Shown here one piece after another: positions 1 through 6,658 of a stretch of 10,999 bases of DNA. The stretch's first letter is position 1. Each line of letters begins with the position of its first letter. This stretch comes from Candidatus Methanomethylicia archaeon. Lineage in GTDB: Archaea; Thermoproteota; Methanomethylicia; Methanomethylicales; Methanomethylicaceae. A program made the position numbers and the translations under genes. The notes under the pieces are model-generated. The model was given only the letters and a program-made list of their open reading frames with translations, did not search any database and was not told the DNA's origin. The stretch is taken from contig JANHAI010000016.1 in NCBI GenBank assembly GCA_024464205.1, forward strand, positions 1 to 10,999. Direction: 5' to 3'.

Positions 1-26
1 AACTTCGCCGTCTCGATCCCTCGATA

Positions 27-38
27 TCCTTTTTACAT
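27..38 (+). promoter_or_regulatory. TATA-like box for pth2-truD
   Basis: TTTTTACAT at 30-38 is centred about 25 nt before the GTG at 60, the spacing expected for an archaeal TATA box serving a leaderless transcript. No ribosome binding site is visible between them. Confidence 0.4.
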
Positions 39-59
39 CCCTGAATATTAAAAATCCAT

Positions 60-431
60 GTGGCAACCGCCATGGGCTTCGAGTACAAGCAAGCAATCGT
101 GGTGAGGCAGGACCTCAAAATGAGCAAGGGCAAGACCGCAGCCCAGGTCGCGCATGCCGCGATCTCTTCGTTCGAGGCTGCCAAGAGGCGGAGGCCAGCA
201 TGGGCGGAGGCGTGGCTCGCAGAGGGGCAAAAGAAGGTCATACTCAAGGCGCCAACCCTCGAGGAAATCCTCTCTCTCGAGAAGAGCGCGGCGCTGGAAT
301 CACTTCCGTTCGCAATAATAGCCGACGCCGGCCTCACAGAGCTTGAGCCTGGCACAGTCACGTGCCTCGGCGTAGGCCCCGCGCCGTCACCCCTGATCGA
401 CAAGGTCACCGGCAAGCTGAAGCTACTCTGA
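60..431 (+). CDS. pth2: Peptidyl-tRNA hydrolase, archaeal/eukaryotic type (Pth2)
   Basis: Pth2 hydrolyses the ester bond of peptidyl-tRNAs that drop off ribosomes, recycling tRNA in the cytosol. The 123-residue product is full length for the family. Visible signatures are the N-terminal strand with the QDLKMSKGK segment (residues 17-25) leading into AAQVAHAA (27-34), and the C-terminal block with DAGLTELEPGT (89-99), the GVGPAP turn (104-109) and the closing IDKVTGKLKLL. The GTG at 60 is preferred because a TATA-like TTTTTACAT lies at 30-38, about 25 nt upstream, and there is no Shine-Dalgarno, which suggests a leaderless message; an in-frame ATG at 72 is the alternative. The stop lies 3 bp before the truD start, so the two are probably co-transcribed. 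Family assignment is secure. Confidence 0.93.
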   Translation: MATAMGFEYKQAIVVRQDLKMSKGKTAAQVAHAAISSFEAAKRRRPAWAEAWLAEGQKKVILKAPTLEEILSLEKSAALESLPFAIIADAGLTELEPGTVTCLGVGPAPSPLIDKVTGKLKLL

Positions 432-434
432 AAA

Positions 435-1751
435 GTGGTCTGGATGCACTTGGAAAGGACGAAGTCTGTTCTCGAGCAATCCATCGGCATGGAGTACTAT
501 TCCTGCCATTTCGAGGGATCTGGGGGTAGGCTGAGGCAGGTCCCGGAGGACTTCGTCGTGGAGGAGATAACGCCCGAGGGCATCATAATGGGAGAGGAGG
601 CCCGCTCCCTCGATAGGGGGGAAGGCGCCTACACCCTCGCCTTGCTGAAGAAAAAATCGAGGGATCTGATCCCCGCAATTAACGCCATCGCGAAGAGGCT
701 GAAGGCAGGCGTCTCTTTCGCCGGGATAAAGGACAGGAGGGCCGTCACATACCAGCTGATCTCTGTCCATGCCCCCGCCCAGCAAGTAGATGTGCTGCAA
801 GGGATTGAAGGCATTAGCTTGAGGGTATTGGGCAGGTCAAAATACCCTGTGGAGCCAGGGGATCTCAAGGGGAACCGGTTCACAATAACGATCAGATCCA
901 TCCAGGACGGCCCCCTGCCGCAGATCAGCGATTGCTGGCTGCTGAACTACTTCGGCCACCAGCGCTTCGGAACGGCGCGGCCGAACACCCACAAGATCGG
1001 TCGGCTGCTGGTCAAGAGGGACTACGAAGGCGCGGTGAGGGAGTTCCTCGCGGAGCCGTACCCGACCGAGCCAGCCACCTCGAGGGCCGCCCGGGAGTCC
1101 CTCAAGTCCGGATGGGACCTCGTGAAGTCAATCCGGGAGTTCCCCCCAGGGCTGGCTTACGAGAGGCACCTCATGGCGCGCCTCATAAAGGGGCCGCCCT
1201 CCTACGAGATGGCCCTTAAAGCCCTCCCGGCAACGCTCCTCCGCCTCTTCATAGACTCCTACCAGTCGTACCTGTTCAACAGGGCTGTCTCTCTGAGAGC
1301 TGAGGAAGCCATATCCAGAAGAATAGGCATCGGCGATTACGTATCGCCTCTGGATCGTTGGGGCTCACCATCGAGGCCGATAAGGTGCGACAGCGCAAAC
1401 GAGGAAAGGCTCCGCCGCATGGTCTCTTCCGGTAAGGCGGTCGCCATGATGAGGGTGGTGGGCTCCAGGGGAGGGGCTACAACCGTCGAGGGCGATGCAT
1501 ACCTTTCAATAATGGAGGAGGAGGGCATCTCCCAGTCCGACTTCCGCTCAATACTCGGGATGATCTTCGAGGGGACGCTCAGGCCCACATTAGTCCGGCC
1601 CATAGGCTTCTCTTCAAGCATTATGGAGGACGATCTAAACCACGGGATGAGGAAAGCCACCGTCAAGTTCTCCCTGCCAAAGGCTTGCTATGCCACCGTG
1701 GTGCTGAGGGAGCTGATGCGCCCTCAAGACCCCCTATCGGCCGGATACTGA
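435..1751 (+). CDS. truD: tRNA pseudouridine synthase D (TruD)
   Basis: TruD isomerises a uridine in tRNA (position 13 in the bacterial enzyme) to pseudouridine. The 438-residue protein shows the family blocks in order: the N-terminal GGRLRQVPEDFVVEEI (30-45); the catalytic-Asp motif FAGIKDRRAVTYQ (95-107) with Asp100; and YFGHQRFGTARPNTHKIG (172-189), followed by the inserted TRUD subdomain before a C-terminal return to the catalytic fold. Length is normal for archaeal members. The start could be GTG 435 or ATG 444; neither has a strong ribosome binding site, and the 3-bp gap from pth2 suggests translation by reinitiation. It ends 15 bp from the convergent aspS stop. Archaeal TruD may accept a broader set of tRNA sites than the bacterial enzyme; the target here is not readable. 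Confidence 0.93.
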   Translation: MVWMHLERTKSVLEQSIGMEYYSCHFEGSGGRLRQVPEDFVVEEITPEGIIMGEEARSLDRGEGAYTLALLKKKSRDLIPAINAIAKRLKAGVSFAGIKDRRAVTYQLISVHAPAQQVDVLQGIEGISLRVLGRSKYPVEPGDLKGNRFTITIRSIQDGPLPQISDCWLLNYFGHQRFGTARPNTHKIGRLLVKRDYEGAVREFLAEPYPTEPATSRAARESLKSGWDLVKSIREFPPGLAYERHLMARLIKGPPSYEMALKALPATLLRLFIDSYQSYLFNRAVSLRAEEAISRRIGIGDYVSPLDRWGSPSRPIRCDSANEERLRRMVSSGKAVAMMRVVGSRGGATTVEGDAYLSIMEEEGISQSDFRSILGMIFEGTLRPTLVRPIGFSSSIMEDDLNHGMRKATVKFSLPKACYATVVLRELMRPQDPLSAGY

Positions 1752-1766
1752 GGCGATTTGAAGCGT

Positions 1767-3086
1767 TCAGGGGAGCAGCCTGTCTGGCGTGCGAGGGAAG
1801 AGCGTCGCCTCCCTGATATTGGGGAGATCGAGCAGCTGCATCGTAAGCCTCTCTATCCCTATGTTGAACCCGCCGTGGGTCGGCGCCCCGTACTTGAAGA
1901 ACTCGGTGAACCACTGGACGCTCACAGCGCTCATCCCCTTCTCCTTGACCTGATCCATGATCTTGCTGTAGCGGTTTTCCCTCTGCCCGCCGGAGCTCAG
2001 CTCGAGCCCCTTACATATCATGTCGACGCTCCTTGCCCAAGTCGGATCTTCGTCGACCCTCATGACGTAGAACGGCTTGACCTTGAACGGGAACCTGTTC
2101 ACGAAGAAGAAGTCAGACTTGTACCTCTCCTTCACATACCCTGCCAACAGGGCCTCTGATTCCCTGTCGTAATCCTCGCCGTAAGGCACCTTCTTCCCGA
2201 GCTCTTCAAGTATGGAGTAAACATCCGGGAACCTTATCTCGGGGAAAGGCGTCGGCGGGATCACGACATCCTTGCCGAGGATCTCGAGCTCCTCCTTGCA
2301 CTCTTCCTTGACCTTTGCTAGCCCGCTGACTACCAGCCCCTCCTCGACCCTCATCACTTCGCCCTCGTCCTTTATGAATCCCAGCTCTACTGCGCACCCC
2401 CTGTGCTCGCAGAGGTGCCTTGGCGTGTGGCTCAGCTCTGCCCTCCAGCTGGGCCCCAGATCGAAGATCTTATCCATACCTGAAATGACTGCCAGCTGCC
2501 TGTGTAACTGAGGATCCTGCCTCAGGAAAGCGCTCTTGTTGAAGTAGACCACGGGGAAGACCTCGGCACCGCTCTCAGAGGCCGCTCCCATCAGGCACGG
2601 CGTGAAGATCTGCTTGAAGCCCTCCCTCTTCAGGTACTCCTGGAAGCCCTCGACCAGCTTTGACTGTATCGAGAAGACGGCCGAGACCTCGGGCCTCCTT
2701 AAGTCAAGGACCCTGAAGTCCAGGCGCGTGTCGAGGTTAGACTCGATCTTCCCGGATACCGAGACCGGCACGCTCTGGACGATACTGTTCAGGACCTCTA
2801 TCCTTCTTGGCGAGATCTCCCTCCCCTTCGGGGCTATCGCCGTGGCCTTTACCGTGCCCGTGACGGCTATAACGTCCTCCTCCCTGAGGGAATCCGCCAA
2901 AGATATGAGTGCGTCGTCCGAGACCCCCTTCTTCAGGGTGACCTGTATCTGCCCTCCCCTGTCCCTCAACACTATGAACTTGAGCTTTCCGAGATCCCTG
3001 AGCTTGTGGACCCATCCCGCCACAGTGACCTCTTTCCCAGCATCGCTCTCGGTGACCTCTGAAGTGTAGTGAGTCCTCAAAGCCAT
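1767..3086 (-). CDS. aspS: Aspartyl-tRNA synthetase, probably non-discriminating
   Basis: A class IIb synthetase that charges tRNA with Asp. The 439-residue protein has an N-terminal OB-fold anticodon-binding domain (about 1-105, with TVAGWVHKLRDLG at 21-33) and the class II core. Motif 2 is around DLGPSWRAELSHTPRHL (209-225); motif 3 is GGFNIGIERL (405-414) with the catalytic Arg413; the C-terminus is the usual FPRTPDRLLP. His27 occupies the place where discriminating archaeal AspRS carries Trp, and a His there is typical of enzymes that also make Asp-tRNA(Asn). The amino-acid loop reads RQDPQLHRQ (189-197) instead of the common QSPQLYKQ. ATG 3086 is chosen because it follows GAGGGA by 6 nt and matches the family N-terminus; an upstream in-frame TTG at 3170 overlaps the KH gene and would add 28 unrelated residues. 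A TATA-like CTTTTTAG at 3136-3143 suggests a promoter of its own. Confidence 0.93.
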   Translation of the reverse strand: MALRTHYTSEVTESDAGKEVTVAGWVHKLRDLGKLKFIVLRDRGGQIQVTLKKGVSDDALISLADSLREEDVIAVTGTVKATAIAPKGREISPRRIEVLNSIVQSVPVSVSGKIESNLDTRLDFRVLDLRRPEVSAVFSIQSKLVEGFQEYLKREGFKQIFTPCLMGAASESGAEVFPVVYFNKSAFLRQDPQLHRQLAVISGMDKIFDLGPSWRAELSHTPRHLCEHRGCAVELGFIKDEGEVMRVEEGLVVSGLAKVKEECKEELEILGKDVVIPPTPFPEIRFPDVYSILEELGKKVPYGEDYDRESEALLAGYVKERYKSDFFFVNRFPFKVKPFYVMRVDEDPTWARSVDMICKGLELSSGGQRENRYSKIMDQVKEKGMSAVSVQWFTEFFKYGAPTHGGFNIGIERLTMQLLDLPNIREATLFPRTPDRLLP

Positions 3087-3135
3087 CTTCCATCCCTCGA
3101 TAACAGCACTGGTGCTACCATTAATTATGATTGCG

Positions 3136-3143
3136 CTAAAAAG
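3136..3143 (-). promoter_or_regulatory. Possible internal TATA box for aspS
   Basis: CTTTTTAG on the minus strand lies about 54 nt before the ATG at 3086, predicting a start near 3114 and a leader of about 28 nt containing GAGGGA at 3093-3098. It lies just downstream of the KH gene's stop, so aspS may be transcribed both by read-through and independently. Confidence 0.35.
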
Positions 3144-3162
3144 CTTATCCCAAGAGGTGGCA

Positions 3163-3666
3163 TCACTCAAATATGATGTGGATGACCTCGCCCGTGAGGA
3201 TCCTTATCGCCTCCTCGGCGGAGCTGGCATCAAGCGGCATCTTCCTCATGTCCGCCCTCGGCATCCTTATCGTGCTTTCCCAGCTCCCGTCCGGGAGCCA
3301 AACGGTGTTGGCGCCCATCACCCTTGCGGGCGTGACTATCTGCTCGAGGAGCCTCTTTATGCTCGATGTCTTCTCTATTATCCTTACATTGATCCTCTTC
3401 TCATCGCTGAGCTGCTTGCTTATCTTCGAGAGAAGTGCCCTATTCGCACCACTCCCACCGCTCACCATGATTATCATCATCCTCGGCAGCTTCACTGTCC
3501 GGTGGATGACGTAATCCTTCAGCCCAGGGTTCTTCAGCTCAGAATCAATGAACCACTTCGAGACCTCGACGTCCGCATCCGTTATCTCGCCCTTGTCCAG
3601 CTTCTCTTGGCAGCGCGGGCACAGAACCCCGCTCTTGGCGCAGAAGTAACAGATGGGTGTCTTCAA
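3163..3666 (-). CDS. Zinc-ribbon KH-domain NusA-like RNA-binding protein
   Basis: A 167-residue protein with an N-terminal zinc ribbon of two CxxC pairs (Cys6/Cys9 and Cys16/Cys19), followed by a region resembling the tandem KH domains of archaeal NusA-like proteins. The first KH-like unit (about 58-112) has the GGSGANRALL loop (70-79) and ends with the QIVTPARV segment typical of the KH1-KH2 linker. The second (about 113-166) lacks a clear GxxG loop and closes with AIRILTGEVIHIIF. Such proteins are annotated as transcription elongation or termination factors; RNA binding is likely, the exact role unproven. The start is TTG 3666, three bases after the alba stop, so it is in an operon with alba; the stop is 77 bp before the aspS ATG. 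NusA-like is a family-level call from motifs only. Confidence 0.75.
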   Translation of the reverse strand: MKTPICYFCAKSGVLCPRCQEKLDKGEITDADVEVSKWFIDSELKNPGLKDYVIHRTVKLPRMMIIMVSGGSGANRALLSKISKQLSDEKRINVRIIEKTSSIKRLLEQIVTPARVMGANTVWLPDGSWESTIRMPRADMRKMPLDASSAEEAIRILTGEVIHIIFE

Positions 3667-3669
3667 GGA

Positions 3670-3957
3670 TCAGGCCTCTCTCTTTTTTCCAAGCCTTATC
3701 ATTATCGAGCTGGCCCTTTTTGTGCCGGTCCCTTCCCTCAGAGGGACTTCCTCTGTCCCGATCTTGATCTCCTTTACAACCGCCGAGGGCATGAACTTCC
3801 TCCGGACTATCTCGACAACGTCGACAGCTGTTGTTATCGATCGCCCCCTGGCCTTGATAACTACCTCCTCAGCGCCTTCGTGGAAAGAAGTCAGACATGC
3901 TAGAACATAGTTCATTGGCGGCTTCTTTCCGATCAGTATCGCGCTCTCATGTGGCAT
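3670..3957 (-). CDS. albA: DNA/RNA-binding protein Alba
   Basis: Alba is a small dimeric chromatin and RNA-binding protein abundant in archaea. The 95-residue product is full length. It shows the N-terminal [12 protein letters not shown] block, whose Lys11-Lys12 pair corresponds to the nucleic-acid-contacting, acetylation-sensitive lysines of the Sulfolobus protein. It also has [22 protein letters not shown], the conserved RNA/DNA-binding helix region, and a basic C-terminal hairpin ([20 protein letters not shown]). The ATG follows GGGGGA with 6-7 nt spacing. A strong TATA-like element preceded by CCAAAA (4011-4024, minus strand) predicts a transcript starting near 3990. It is the first gene of the alba-KH-aspS cluster, a set of translation and nucleic-acid-binding proteins. 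A rich ribosome binding site and good promoter fit a highly expressed protein. Confidence 0.95.
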   Translation of the reverse strand: MPHESAILIGKKPPMNYVLACLTSFHEGAEEVVIKARGRSITTAVDVVEIVRRKFMPSAVVKEIKIGTEEVPLREGTGTKRASSIMIRLGKKREA

Positions 3958-4008
3958 ATCAAGTCCCCCAGCATACTAAAAAGGGCTAACGGATTTACAA
4001 TATTCTTG

Positions 4009-4024
4009 AATAAATATATTTTGG
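4009..4024 (-). promoter_or_regulatory. TATA box with BRE-like element for alba, nearly symmetric
   Basis: On the minus strand CCAAAA precedes TATATTTATTC, which fits a BRE plus TATA box; it predicts initiation near 3990, giving alba a leader of about 33 nt that includes GGGGG at 3965-3969. The AT core (TAAATATATTT) reads almost as well on the plus strand, so it could fire in both directions. Confidence 0.5.
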
Positions 4025-4039
4025 TATTATCCTTCAACT

Positions 4040-4097
4040 GATCTAATGTTATCAGGCAGGTTAGATGCCCGCCGTGCCACCTCTGCCTGCCTTTTAA
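4040..4097 (+). ncRNA. Possible small RNA with stem-loop and T-tract end
   Basis: The 7-base arms AGGCAGG (4054-4060) and CCTGCCT (4086-4092) are perfect inverted repeats with a 25-nt loop, followed directly by TTTT (4092-4095). A near-symmetric TATA element at 4011-4021 would, on the plus strand, place a start near 4040, giving a transcript of about 55 nt. GCCGTGCC in the loop (4071-4078) could also pair with GGCAC near 4101. No open reading frame fits. It may equally be a terminator-like structure or chance; I recognise no known RNA family. Confidence 0.2.
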
Positions 4098-4175
4098 TCG
4101 TCGGCACTCCGGCTGAAGATCGTGCGCACTATGCCTTGATTCCAGCACCAGCGAAAACCGCCCTTCATGGAAAGG

Positions 4176-4186
4176 GATATAAAATA
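4176..4186 (+). promoter_or_regulatory. TATA box for MscS-type channel gene
   Basis: GATATAAAATA preceded by purine-rich GGAAAG (BRE-like) is a good archaeal promoter, centred about 33 nt before the GTG at 4214. Standard spacing would start the RNA near 4206, inside or beside the ribosome binding site, so either initiation is slightly upstream or the leader is very short. Confidence 0.55.
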
Positions 4187-4200
4187 CAATTGAGGATGTA

Positions 4201-4209
4201 AAGGAGGTG
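4201..4209 (+). promoter_or_regulatory. Near-perfect Shine-Dalgarno fixing the GTG start
   Basis: AAGGAGGTG is fully complementary to the archaeal 16S rRNA 3' tail and lies 4 nt before the GTG at 4214. It decides the start in favour of this GTG rather than the second GTG directly after it. Confidence 0.7.
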
Positions 4210-4213
4210 CCGC

Positions 4214-5167
4214 GTGGTGTTTGAATTCATAGTTGTTGACGGCGTTACTCTGGGATCATTGGTGGTGTTCATCGTAGGGCTGGCCATGACTTTCCTAATA
4301 TCGTGGCTCGTCAACTACATGTTGTCCAACAGGATCAGCAAAATAGTCGCGCGGTCCCCCAGCCTGGAAACCAGCTACAGGTTCATCCGCAGGGTTGTGG
4401 TCGTCATAATAATAACGCTCGGGGCATTCTCAGCCACATTTGCGGCCTTCCCGTCAGTCGGCGCAGCGGTAGCCTCGCTCTTCGTGGCTGCAGGGTTCGC
4501 GTCCATAGTCATAGGATTTGCGGCACAGTCTACGCTCTCCAACATCTTTGCCGGGATGACCGTCTCCATTTCTCAGCCCATCAAAATAAACGATGCAGTC
4601 ATGTTCAGGAACGAATTCTGCTTTGTCGAGGACATACGGCTGATGTTCACCGTCTTGAGGACTTGGGACAACAGGCGGTTGATGGTTCCCAATTCACTCA
4701 TCCAGAACGAGGTGGTCGTGAACTACACTGCAAAAGACCCCACCATGCTCTGCCCTGTCTTCGTATCGATAACCTACGACTCCGACGTCGAGAAGGCACT
4801 GAGCATTATGGCTGACGTCGCGAGGAAGCACAAGGATTGCCTGCCGATCGGGGACCTCCCTAAAGCAGTCATAATGGACTATGATGAATCGGGCATTAGG
4901 CTCAGGGTGCTGAGCAGGGCAAAGGACCAGCCCACGGCATTCGGGATGGCAAGGGACCTCCTCCGCGAGATAAAGAAAGCATTCGATGCCAACGGTATAA
5001 AGATCTCGTACCCGCGCAGGATGATAGCGCTCGACCCCAAATACGACAAGGTGATCGACGCGATCATCGAGGCTTCAAAGCCACGGAGGCAAAGGAAGAA
5101 AGATGTTGCTGAAAAAGGTACCGAGGGCGCCAACGCCGCATCAAGCGACGCGCCCGCGCCACAATGA
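4214..5167 (+). CDS. MscS-family mechanosensitive ion channel
   Basis: A small-conductance mechanosensitive channel protein that would release solutes across the cytoplasmic membrane on hypo-osmotic shock. The 317 residues give three membrane segments: TM1 about 13-36, TM2 about 60-80, and the glycine/alanine-rich pore-lining TM3 about 83-115, running into the conserved FAAQSTLSNIFAGM (102-115). Next is the MscS beta domain (about 117-175, ISQPIKINDAV, then the TVLRTWDNRRLMVPNSLI segment) and an alpha/beta C-terminal domain. The last about 35 residues are charged, Ala-rich and probably disordered. It has no extra N-terminal helices, so it is the simple three-TM form. It is a single-gene unit with its own promoter, 9 bp from the convergent DUF2284 gene. 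Family is certain; gating and ion selectivity cannot be read. Confidence 0.92.
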   Translation: MVFEFIVVDGVTLGSLVVFIVGLAMTFLISWLVNYMLSNRISKIVARSPSLETSYRFIRRVVVVIIITLGAFSATFAAFPSVGAAVASLFVAAGFASIVIGFAAQSTLSNIFAGMTVSISQPIKINDAVMFRNEFCFVEDIRLMFTVLRTWDNRRLMVPNSLIQNEVVVNYTAKDPTMLCPVFVSITYDSDVEKALSIMADVARKHKDCLPIGDLPKAVIMDYDESGIRLRVLSRAKDQPTAFGMARDLLREIKKAFDANGIKISYPRRMIALDPKYDKVIDAIIEASKPRRQRKKDVAEKGTEGANAASSDAPAPQ

Positions 5168-5176
5168 GAGCGCGTC

Positions 5177-5746
5177 TCACTCGACCAGCAGCATCGAATA
5201 GAATGTCGGCTTAGCCGATGTGTCCCTAACCACGTTGATCTCGAAGCCTGCATTTCTCACGGTCGAATAGACGTCGACGCCACAGCCCTCCATCGAAGGC
5301 CTCGCAACAAAAGGGTTCTTGCACCCCTCAATGTTGCAAGGCGAGCAGTTCGGGCAGGGCCCGCTGGCGAGGGCAAATGCCGCGTAGAACCCCTGGAGGA
5401 ACGCCTCCCTCTCCACTCTGACAGACCTCTCATGGACGCTGTTCATGTACGCCACGACTTCATTCACATTCCCGGAGGGCGATCCTCCGAACTGCATTAT
5501 CATCACCCACCTGTACTCCGATAGGATCTTTCTGAACTCTTCTGGGGTTGGGCTGTAAGGCGGGCACGTCAGCCGCCTCCCGTAGTCGTCGCACCCAAAC
5601 TGGCACTTGAGCCTAACCCAGTTCCTTACGACGACCTTCTCCGCGCTCATAATCCTTGCGTCAGTCGCGCCATTCCTCTTCGCGACCTCTTTCAATCCTT
5701 CCCGCTTCGCACCGCTATCCGTCGACAATATGTCTCTAGCCCCCAA
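5177..5746 (-). CDS. DUF2284 predicted metal-binding protein
   Basis: A 189-residue cysteine-rich cytosolic protein of the DUF2284 family (COG5423-like), with no established function. Cysteines fall in two groups: C48-x3-C52 and C61 in LKCQFGCDDYGRRLTCPP, and C131-x2-C134-x2-C137-x4-C142 plus C155 in the CPNCSPCNIEGC region. The second group suggests an iron-sulfur or zinc site. The central YSPTPEEFRKILSEYRWVMIMQF block is a family hallmark. All usable start codons are TTG: 5746, or 5728 if the TATA-like TTTAAAA at 5748-5755 is the promoter (then leaderless). Family members begin near residue 15, so the first residues may not be real. It is convergent with the channel gene and divergent from the aldolase with 65 bp between; neither neighbour explains its job. 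Confidence 0.8.
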   Translation of the reverse strand: MGARDILSTDSGAKREGLKEVAKRNGATDARIMSAEKVVVRNWVRLKCQFGCDDYGRRLTCPPYSPTPEEFRKILSEYRWVMIMQFGGSPSGNVNEVVAYMNSVHERSVRVEREAFLQGFYAAFALASGPCPNCSPCNIEGCKNPFVARPSMEGCGVDVYSTVRNAGFEINVVRDTSAKPTFYSMLLVE

Positions 5747-5770
5747 GATTTTAAACCTATATTGTCAACT

Positions 5771-5783
5771 CCTTATTTATAGG
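5771..5783. promoter_or_regulatory. Shared TATA-like element between DUF2284 and aldolase genes
   Basis: CCTTATTTATAGG reads as TTATTTATA toward the aldolase and CTATAAATAAGG toward the DUF2284 gene, so one AT-rich box could serve both divergent promoters. It is centred about 35 nt before the aldolase ATG and about 31 nt before the TTG at 5746. A second minus-strand candidate is at 5748-5755. Confidence 0.4.
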
Positions 5784-5811
5784 CATCTTGCATGCGGAAA
5801 GGATTTATCCC

Positions 5812-6642
5812 ATGGAGAGTTTAAAGTCAATCATGCAGAAGGACATTTGCGCAGCTATCGGCAAGAGGGTCAGGCTCAGCAGGATTCTGAAGGACGGGAA
5901 AGCGGCGATCTTCGCCTTCGATCATGGCTTCGAGCATGGCCCAACAGACTTCACCGAGGAGAATATGAACCCGCGAAAGATAGTAGGAAGCGCGGTGGAA
6001 TCCAACTTCGATGCGATAATGCTAACAAAGGGCGTAGCCCAGGCTACACATGATCTCTGGTTAGGGCGAACCCCGCTGATCGTGAAGGTGACAGGCAAGA
6101 CCTCGCTGAAGCCGCCAGAAGGCCAACTCCTCCAGTACTCCATCGGCAGCGTCGACGACGCAGTGAGGCTCGGCGCTGACGGCGTTGCGGCTACAGTGTA
6201 CTGGGGCTCTCCCCACGAGGAGATTATGGCAGAGCGATTCCAGCGCATTGTCACGAGGTGCGAAGAGTACGGCCTCCCCACGATGATACTTGCCTACCCG
6301 CGCGGACCTTCAATAATAAGCAGTTATGACGAGCGGATAGTCCTCTACGCATCCAGGGCAAGCCTCGAGGTCGGGGCGGATCTTATAAAGACCCATTACA
6401 CTGGCAGCACCGAGAGTTTCGGCAGGGTTGTCAGGTCAGTCCCGATCCCCGTCATGATGAGCGGCGGCGGAAAGACCGAGACGCCGAAAGATTTCTTGCA
6501 CTTGGTCAAGAGCGTAATGGACGCCGGAAGTGCAGGCGTCGTGGTCGGCAGGAACGTATTCCAGAGCTCCGACTTCAGGAAAGTTGCAAGCGCCGTCATT
6601 GGCATAGTCCACAAGAAGATGGCGCCAGAGGATTTCGACTGA
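5812..6642 (+). CDS. Fructose-bisphosphate aldolase, class IA archaeal (DhnA/DeoC-like)
   Basis: A Schiff-base aldolase that most likely splits or forms fructose 1,6-bisphosphate (DHAP plus glyceraldehyde 3-phosphate) in glycolysis/gluconeogenesis. The 276-residue TIM-barrel protein has FAFDHGFEHGPTDF (34-47), matching the DHGxEHGP form of archaeal FBP aldolases; YPRG (162-165); the Schiff-base lysine Lys193 in ADLIKTHYTG; and two phosphate-binding loops, SGGGKTETPKDF (217-228) and GRNVFQ (246-251). The related ADH synthase of aromatic biosynthesis usually lacks the EHGP ending, so the aldolase reading is preferred but not proven. ATG 5812 is chosen for GGAAAGGA at 5796-5803; an in-frame TTG at 5788 has no support. 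A PfkB kinase follows after 16 bp. Confidence 0.85.
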   Translation: MESLKSIMQKDICAAIGKRVRLSRILKDGKAAIFAFDHGFEHGPTDFTEENMNPRKIVGSAVESNFDAIMLTKGVAQATHDLWLGRTPLIVKVTGKTSLKPPEGQLLQYSIGSVDDAVRLGADGVAATVYWGSPHEEIMAERFQRIVTRCEEYGLPTMILAYPRGPSIISSYDERIVLYASRASLEVGADLIKTHYTGSTESFGRVVRSVPIPVMMSGGGKTETPKDFLHLVKSVMDAGSAGVVVGRNVFQSSDFRKVASAVIGIVHKKMAPEDFD

Positions 6643-6658
6643 AGGGGGACTGGCTGGA

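Noticed and set aside
932..1219. Internal plus-strand frame within truD
   Set aside because: Shifted-frame shadow of the truD coding region with Arg/Gly/Pro-rich, motif-free product.
3112..3903. Plus-strand open frame of about 260 codons opposite alba, the KH gene and the aspS upstream region
   Set aside because: It crosses three gene boundaries on the other strand and shows no family motif; both alba and the KH gene are clearly real.
3933..4148. Short minus-strand frame of 71 codons upstream of alba
   Set aside because: It overlaps the alba start and the promoter region, has no ribosome binding site, and the sequence is AT-rich regulatory DNA.
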